The notes beneath the pieces are model-generated. The model worked only from the letters and a program-made list of their open reading frames with translations, had not been told where the DNA came from and searched no databases. The translations under genes were made by a program, and so were the position numbers. Shown one piece after another: positions 5,395 to 7,278 of a DNA stretch of 7,278 bases. The DNA comes from DASUMP01 sp036277635 (GTDB lineage Bacteria; Actinomycetota; Acidimicrobiia; IMCC26256; PALSA-610). Each line of letters begins with the position of its first letter. The first letter of the stretch is position 1. The stretch spans positions 1 to 7,278 of the forward strand of contig DASUMP010000071.1 in NCBI GenBank assembly GCA_036277635.1, written 5' to 3'.

Positions 5395-6400
5395 GGACCT
5401 GGCGATCGACCTGGGCACGGCCAACACCCTCGTCTACGCGCGCGGTCAGGGGATCATCCTCAACGAGCCCACCGTGATCGCGCTGAACAGCCGATCGCAA
5501 GAAGTGCTCGCGATGGGTCACGAGGCGTGGCAGATGATCGGCCGCACGCCCGGCTACATCGTCGCGGTCCGCCCGCTGCGCGGCGGTGCGATCACCGACT
5601 TCGACATCACCCAACGCATGATCCGCCTGCTGTTCCAGCGCGCGGGCGTGCACCGCCTCTACCGCTCTCGCGTCTTGATCTGCGTGCCGTCGGCGATCAC
5701 CCACGTGGAGCAGCGCGCCGTGCTCGAAGCGGCCCGCCGCGCCGGCGCCGCGCAGACGTTCCTCATCGAGCAGCCCATGGCGGCGGCGATCGGCGCCGGA
5801 CTGCCGATCCACGAGCCGATGGGCAGCATGGTGGTCGACATCGGTGGCGGCACCACCGAGGTCGCGGTGATCTCGCTCGGCGGCACCGTCGCGCTCGAGG
5901 CCGTGCGCGTCGGCTCGTTCGACATCGACGCCGCGATCCAGGCGTACGTGCGGCGCGAGTACGGCATGGCGATCGGCGAGCGCACCGCCGAGGAGATCAA
6001 GCTCGCGATCGGCTCCGCCTACCCGGTCGACGACGAGTACAAGGCCGAGGTGCGCGGTCGCGACCTCATGACCGGGTTGCCGAAGAACATCATGCTCGTC
6101 CCCGAAGAGGTGCGCGCCGCGATCGAGGAACAGGTGCGCGCGGTGTGCGACGCGGTCATCGCGTGCCTCGCGCGCACCCCGCCCGAGCTCGCGCAGGACC
6201 TGATCCTGAACGGGGTCCACCTCGTGGGCGGCGGTTCGATGCTCGCGGGTCTCGACCAACGCATCTCCGAAGAGACCGACCTGCCGGTCCACCTCGTCGA
6301 CGCGCCGCTCGAGTGCGTCGTGCTCGGCGCCGGACGCTGTCTCGAGAACTTCGACAGCTTGCGCGACATGTTCATGGCCCGGAGCGATCAGCGCAGCTGA
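5387..6400 (+). CDS. mreB: Rod-shape-determining actin homologue MreB, 337 aa
   Basis: MreB is a bacterial actin that forms membrane-associated filaments guiding lateral cell-wall synthesis. ATPase landmarks are present: phosphate-1 DLGTANTLVY (8-17), GIILNEPTVIAL (22-33), AVRPLRGGAITDFD (60-73), VPSAITHVEQRAVLEAARRAGA (100-121), phosphate-2 DIGGGTTEVAVISLGG (151-166), IGERTAEEIKLAIGSA (196-211) and the adenosine motif GGGSMLAGLDQRI (281-293). Length is normal. Small departures: LIEQPMAAAIG (126-136) where LIEEPMAAAIG is usual, and LILNGVHLVGGG before the adenosine loop. Start: CTG at 5387 gives MARDLAIDLGTANT, the usual N-terminus, with GGGGAG 9 nt upstream. The nearest standard start, GTG at 5351, would add the atypical VPCAGRNGERAP and overlap the upstream gene by 44 bp. 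No mreC or mreD is adjacent. The 3' end overlaps that of the convergent HEAT-repeat gene by 13 bp. Confidence 0.92.
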   Translation: MARDLAIDLGTANTLVYARGQGIILNEPTVIALNSRSQEVLAMGHEAWQMIGRTPGYIVAVRPLRGGAITDFDITQRMIRLLFQRAGVHRLYRSRVLICVPSAITHVEQRAVLEAARRAGAAQTFLIEQPMAAAIGAGLPIHEPMGSMVVDIGGGTTEVAVISLGGTVALEAVRVGSFDIDAAIQAYVRREYGMAIGERTAEEIKLAIGSAYPVDDEYKAEVRGRDLMTGLPKNIMLVPEEVRAAIEEQVRAVCDAVIACLARTPPELAQDLILNGVHLVGGGSMLAGLDQRISEETDLPVHLVDAPLECVVLGAGRCLENFDSLRDMFMARSDQRS

Positions 6401-7077
6401 TCCGGCCGGAGATCCTCGGCGTTCTGGCGCACCTGCCAGTCGCGATCCTCGAGCGCGCGCTGCAGTGCGGCCTCGACCTCGGGTCCCTCGAATGCCGCGA
6501 GCGCCACGACGGCCCGCCGGCGGATGGCGGGTTTGTCGGTGCACCCGGCGAGGACGGCGGGGAGCCCGGCGGGGTCGCCGAGCGCGCCGAGCGCCGCGAC
6601 CGCCGACTCGCGTACGAGCGGGTCCGGGTGGCTCGTCGCCGCGGTCGCGAGCGCCGCCACCGTCTCGGCCGCGTCGTCGAGGGAGAGCTCGCCGAGCGCG
6701 TGCGCGGCGGCGTCGGCGACGAACGGGTCGTCGTCGGCGAGCCGCGCGACCAGGCGCTCGCGGTCGGGCGGTTCGAGATGGGCGGCGATCGCGGGCGCGA
6801 CCTCCGCGGCGCGGCGTCGCACCGACGCGTCCGGGTCGGCGATCGCGGCGCGCCACGCCCGGCGCGCGGTTGACCGGGCGTGGGCGCGGACGAGCGCACC
6901 GAGCGCCGCGGCGCGCACGCGGGGGTCGCGGTCGGCGGTCGCTCCCAGCAGCGCCGCGGCGGTGCCGCGGGGCCGGCGTGACGCGAGACCGAGCGCAGCC
7001 GCGGCGGCGGCCCGGTCGAGCGGATCGGGAGCGTCGAGCGCCGCCAACGTCGGCGGCGAGCGTCGGTCCGGAGCCAC
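6388..7077 (-). CDS. HEAT-repeat protein, about 229 aa
   Basis: An all-helical Ala/Arg-rich protein built from about seven degenerate HEAT (PBS-lyase-type) repeats. The recurring core is a D-x-(D)-P turn followed by xVRxxAAxALGxL. From the GTG start, repeats have turns near residues 18 (DPLDRAAAAAALGL), 51 (DPRVRAAALGAL), 81 (DPDASVRRRAAEVA), 117 (DPFVADAAAHALGEL), 152 (DPLVRESAVAALGAL), 182 (KPAIRRRAVVALAAF) and 213 (RDWQVRQNAEDL). Such solenoids are binding scaffolds; no catalytic motif, signal peptide or TM helix is seen, and the partner is unknown. Start: GTG at 7077 is preferred because it begins just before repeat 1 and has a -10-like TACCGT upstream. The in-frame ATG at 7149 would add an Arg/Pro-rich 24-residue stretch with several CGA codons that looks non-coding, although a weak AGG precedes that ATG. 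Its stop lies inside the last codons of convergent mreB. Confidence 0.75.
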   Translation of the reverse strand: MAPDRRSPPTLAALDAPDPLDRAAAAAALGLASRRPRGTAAALLGATADRDPRVRAAALGALVRAHARSTARRAWRAAIADPDASVRRRAAEVAPAIAAHLEPPDRERLVARLADDDPFVADAAAHALGELSLDDAAETVAALATAATSHPDPLVRESAVAALGALGDPAGLPAVLAGCTDKPAIRRRAVVALAAFEGPEVEAALQRALEDRDWQVRQNAEDLRPDQLR

Positions 7078-7086
7078 GGTTCGCCG

Positions 7087-7092
7087 ACGGTA
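7087..7092 (-). promoter_or_regulatory. -10-like TACCGT for the HEAT-repeat gene
   Basis: On the minus strand TACCGT fits TAnnnT and ends 9 nt before the GTG at 7077, giving a leaderless or near-leaderless transcript. It argues for the GTG start over the ATG at 7149. No clear -35 box is seen. Confidence 0.35.
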
Positions 7093-7151
7093 GCGCCCTC
7101 GTCGGCGCGGCGGAGCCGACGCCGCGTCCCCGCGCCACGGGGCGGGCATGG

Positions 7152-7157
7152 CAACCT
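7152..7157 (+). promoter_or_regulatory. -10-like CAACCT for the gene at the right edge
   Basis: CAACCT keeps the A at position 2 and T at position 6 of a -10 hexamer and ends 6 nt before the GTG at 7164. It resembles the CAGTCT element at 1242. The match is weak taken alone; support comes from the repeated spacing at other genes in the window. Confidence 0.3.
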
Positions 7158-7163
7158 GCGCCC

Positions 7164-7278
7164 GTGGACCCGATCGCGACCGAGCCGCCCCGGCGGCTCC
7201 ATCCCGACGACTACTGGCCGACGGAGCCGGAGCGGGGCGGGCGGGCGCGCTGGCCGTGGGTGCTCGGCGTGCTCCTCG
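7164..7278 (+). CDS. N-terminal fragment of a probable membrane protein (runs off the window)
   Basis: An open frame begins with GTG at 7164 and continues to the edge (38 complete codons). The start reads MDPIATEPPRRLHPDDYWP, then an acidic/basic stretch (TEPERGGRARW), then PWVLGVLL, which looks like the beginning of a TM helix. A short charged cytoplasmic head followed by W-P-W and a hydrophobic run is common in actinobacterial single-pass envelope proteins. The family cannot be told from this fragment. It diverges from the HEAT-repeat gene, and the start is supported only by the CAACCT element and the coding style. Confidence 0.5.
   Translation, partial: MDPIATEPPRRLHPDDYWPTEPERGGRARWPWVLGVLL

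Noticed and set aside
5300..7138. 612-residue minus-strand open frame across mreB and the HEAT-repeat gene
   Set aside because: It is antisense to MreB and in another frame of the HEAT gene, and its composition is Arg/Ala/Asp-rich with no domain. A GC-driven shadow.

Overview
The window is very GC-rich bacterial DNA with densely packed genes and strong G/C preference at third codon positions. The gene families point to an actinobacterium: a DUF2342-type metalloprotease-like protein, and a membrane HtrA-like protein with an N-terminal 'DRSWRHPSEL' motif. An isolated mreB and apparently leaderless genes led by GTG or ATG suggest the Acidimicrobiia branch. That placement is inference from protein style; there is no rRNA or other marker. 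I see no tRNA, rRNA, CRISPR array, insertion sequence or phage gene.

Layout from left to right: (1) a DUF2342/TIGR03624-like gene on the minus strand; (2) an 18-bp divergent spacer whose -10-like elements overlap on the two strands; (3) a tail-anchored SDR/epimerase-like gene on the plus strand; (4) after a 3-bp convergent gap, a minus-strand pair transcribed right to left, first a membrane HtrA/PDZ protein and then a fused NirD-NirL/AhbA-AhbB-type siroheme decarboxylase; (5) a 91-bp divergent spacer; (6) a plus-strand operon of moaE, a 62-residue single-TM protein and mreB, with mreB apparently starting at a CTG that overlaps the preceding stop codon; (7) a minus-strand HEAT-repeat gene whose 3' end overlaps that of mreB by 13 bp; (8) a divergent spacer and the first 38 codons of a probable membrane protein running off the right edge.

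The main theme is degenerate enzymes. The HtrA-like protein has lost both the catalytic His and Ser, the SDR protein has lost both Tyr and Lys of YxxxK, and the metalloprotease-like protein reads RESVH where a zincin would have HExxH. These three look like binding, scaffold or sensor proteins rather than classical enzymes, although the last is probably normal for its subfamily. MoaE, MreB and the siroheme decarboxylase-like protein keep their family motifs.

A second theme is gene expression. Genes that lead a transcription unit have a -10-like hexamer only 6-9 nt before the start codon, which implies leaderless mRNAs. Two genes inside the moaE operon instead have Shine-Dalgarno-like sequences. 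I found no clear multi-gene defence or mobile system; the novelty is in pseudoenzymes, start-codon use and the moaE-TM-mreB linkage.
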